A program made the position numbers and the translations under genes. From the NCBI GenBank assembly GCA_020720525.1, contig DYON01000011.1, forward strand, positions 1 to 22,540: a stretch of DNA of 22,540 nucleotides, read 5' to 3'. The DNA comes from Acetofilamentum sp. GTDB taxonomy: Bacteria; Bacteroidota; Bacteroidia; Bacteroidales; DTU049. Shown here piece after piece: positions 22,144 to 22,540 of this stretch (its first letter is position 1; every line of letters starts with the position of its first letter). The notes beneath the pieces are model-generated. The model did no database searches, was not told where the DNA came from, and was given only the letters and a program-made list of their open reading frames with translations.

Positions 22144-22161
22144 ATTTAAAATTCAAATTAT

Positions 22162-22540
22162 ATGAAACAAATTTTCCAATCGTCATCATCTGGTCTTTTC
22201 CGGATGATGATTTTCTCGTTCATGTTTGCAACTTGTATTGGCGCTCAAGCCAACAATGTTCGTATAACCAATGTTACCAACACCAACCCAGGTGCAGCCG
22301 ACCCAATTATCACATTCGATATTGCATGGGATAATAGCTGGCGAGTTTCGTCGGGACCATCCAATTACGATGCAGTTTGGATTTTTGTTAAATATCAAAA
22401 AGTTCCTACAGGTTCGGCCAACTGCGAATCGTATCAGGAATGGCATCATGCAAAAATGACCAATGTGGTTGGCGATTTTAGTGTTGGAGCACCACTTCAA
22501 ACCGTTTTTGTTGGCGATAGCATGGGTATTTATGTGCAGC
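22162..22540 (+). CDS. Exported protein, N-terminal part (gene runs off the window)
   Basis: An open frame from the ATG at 22162 continues without a stop to the window edge (126 codons). The start MKQIFQ, a hydrophobic stretch (FRMMIFSFMFATCIGAQA) and a likely cleavage after about residue 30 indicate export. The mature part has NNVRITNVTNTNPG, then IITFDIAWDNSWRVSSGP, NYDAVWIFVKYQKV and EWHHAKM. From memory, this resembles an N-terminal beta-rich module found in Bacteroidota exported proteins that often continue into a formylglycine-generating-enzyme-like (SUMF1) domain; that domain, if present, is outside the window. The gene has its own promoter, divergent from gyrB. Confidence 0.75.
   Translation, partial: MKQIFQSSSSGLFRMMIFSFMFATCIGAQANNVRITNVTNTNPGAADPIITFDIAWDNSWRVSSGPSNYDAVWIFVKYQKVPTGSANCESYQEWHHAKMTNVVGDFSVGAPLQTVFVGDSMGIYVQ

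Larger units (their letters stand above)
21839..22161. other. Divergent intergenic region between gyrB and the truncated exported protein
   Basis: This 323-base gap holds the gyrB promoter near 21888-21895 and the promoter/palindrome of the plus-strand gene near 22123-22143. The middle (about 21905-22020) is markedly rich in G and T on the plus strand. A 110-residue minus-strand reading frame crosses it but looks accidental. No RNA gene or repeat was recognised. Confidence 0.6.

Noticed and set aside
21857..22189. A 110-residue minus-strand open frame in the gyrB upstream gap
   Set aside because: It spans both divergent promoters and the start of the plus-strand gene, is Lys/Gln/Thr-rich with no domain, and has no promoter of its own.
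1..22540. Defence island, prophage, CRISPR or transposon
   Set aside because: No repeat arrays, transposase, integrase, Cas, restriction or phage structural motifs were seen; gene content is housekeeping and envelope.

Overview
The window looks like a chromosomal segment of a Bacteroidota bacterium, most likely Bacteroidales-like; the genus cannot be read from it. The evidence is convergent: promoters of the TAnnTTTG (-7) type, no strong Shine-Dalgarno sequences, a fused SecD-SecF translocase, a TPR / beta-propeller / regulatory-domain / OmpA envelope protein of the PorE type, and a Wzc-like tyrosine autokinase with a Gly/Tyr-rich tail. Apart from gyrB, all recognised genes lie on the plus strand. 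No rRNA, tRNA, insertion sequence, CRISPR array or phage gene was found.

Region 1 (about 1-5028) is part of an exopolysaccharide or capsule operon: a Wza-like outer-membrane export lipoprotein, a Wzc-like chain-length regulator and tyrosine autokinase, an RmlC-type sugar epimerase and a WecA/MraY-type undecaprenyl-phosphate sugar-1-phosphate transferase. The genes overlap or nearly abut. Further glycosyltransferases, if present, lie outside the window.

Region 2 (5144-10239) is a second tight run: a membrane-anchored lytic transglycosylase, UvrA, a LOG-family nucleotide hydrolase overlapping uvrA by 4 bases, and a small retropepsin-like protein. It follows region 1 with only a 115-base gap and no clear promoter, so it may be co-transcribed with it.

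Region 3 (10292-13518) is a self-contained secDF unit with a good TAnnTTTG promoter and a strong intrinsic terminator. Region 4 (about 13600-15940) is a monocistronic PorE-like gene ending in a hairpin terminator. Region 5 (15956-19834) is purM-prfA-pyrF plus an exported MORN/YwqK-repeat protein, with gaps of 1-11 bases, ending in a terminator shared with the converging gyrB. Region 6 (19850-22540) has gyrB on the minus strand and, divergently, the first 126 codons of an exported protein running off the window. The 323-base gap between them carries a promoter for each gene. The promoter of the truncated gene lies inside a perfect 8-base inverted repeat.

Most of the window is housekeeping and envelope biology. 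I see no clear undescribed multi-gene system. The items most worth a second look are the palindrome over the promoter at 22123-22143, the PorE-like protein, the hairpin just before purM, and the retropepsin-like protein coupled to uvrA and the LOG gene.
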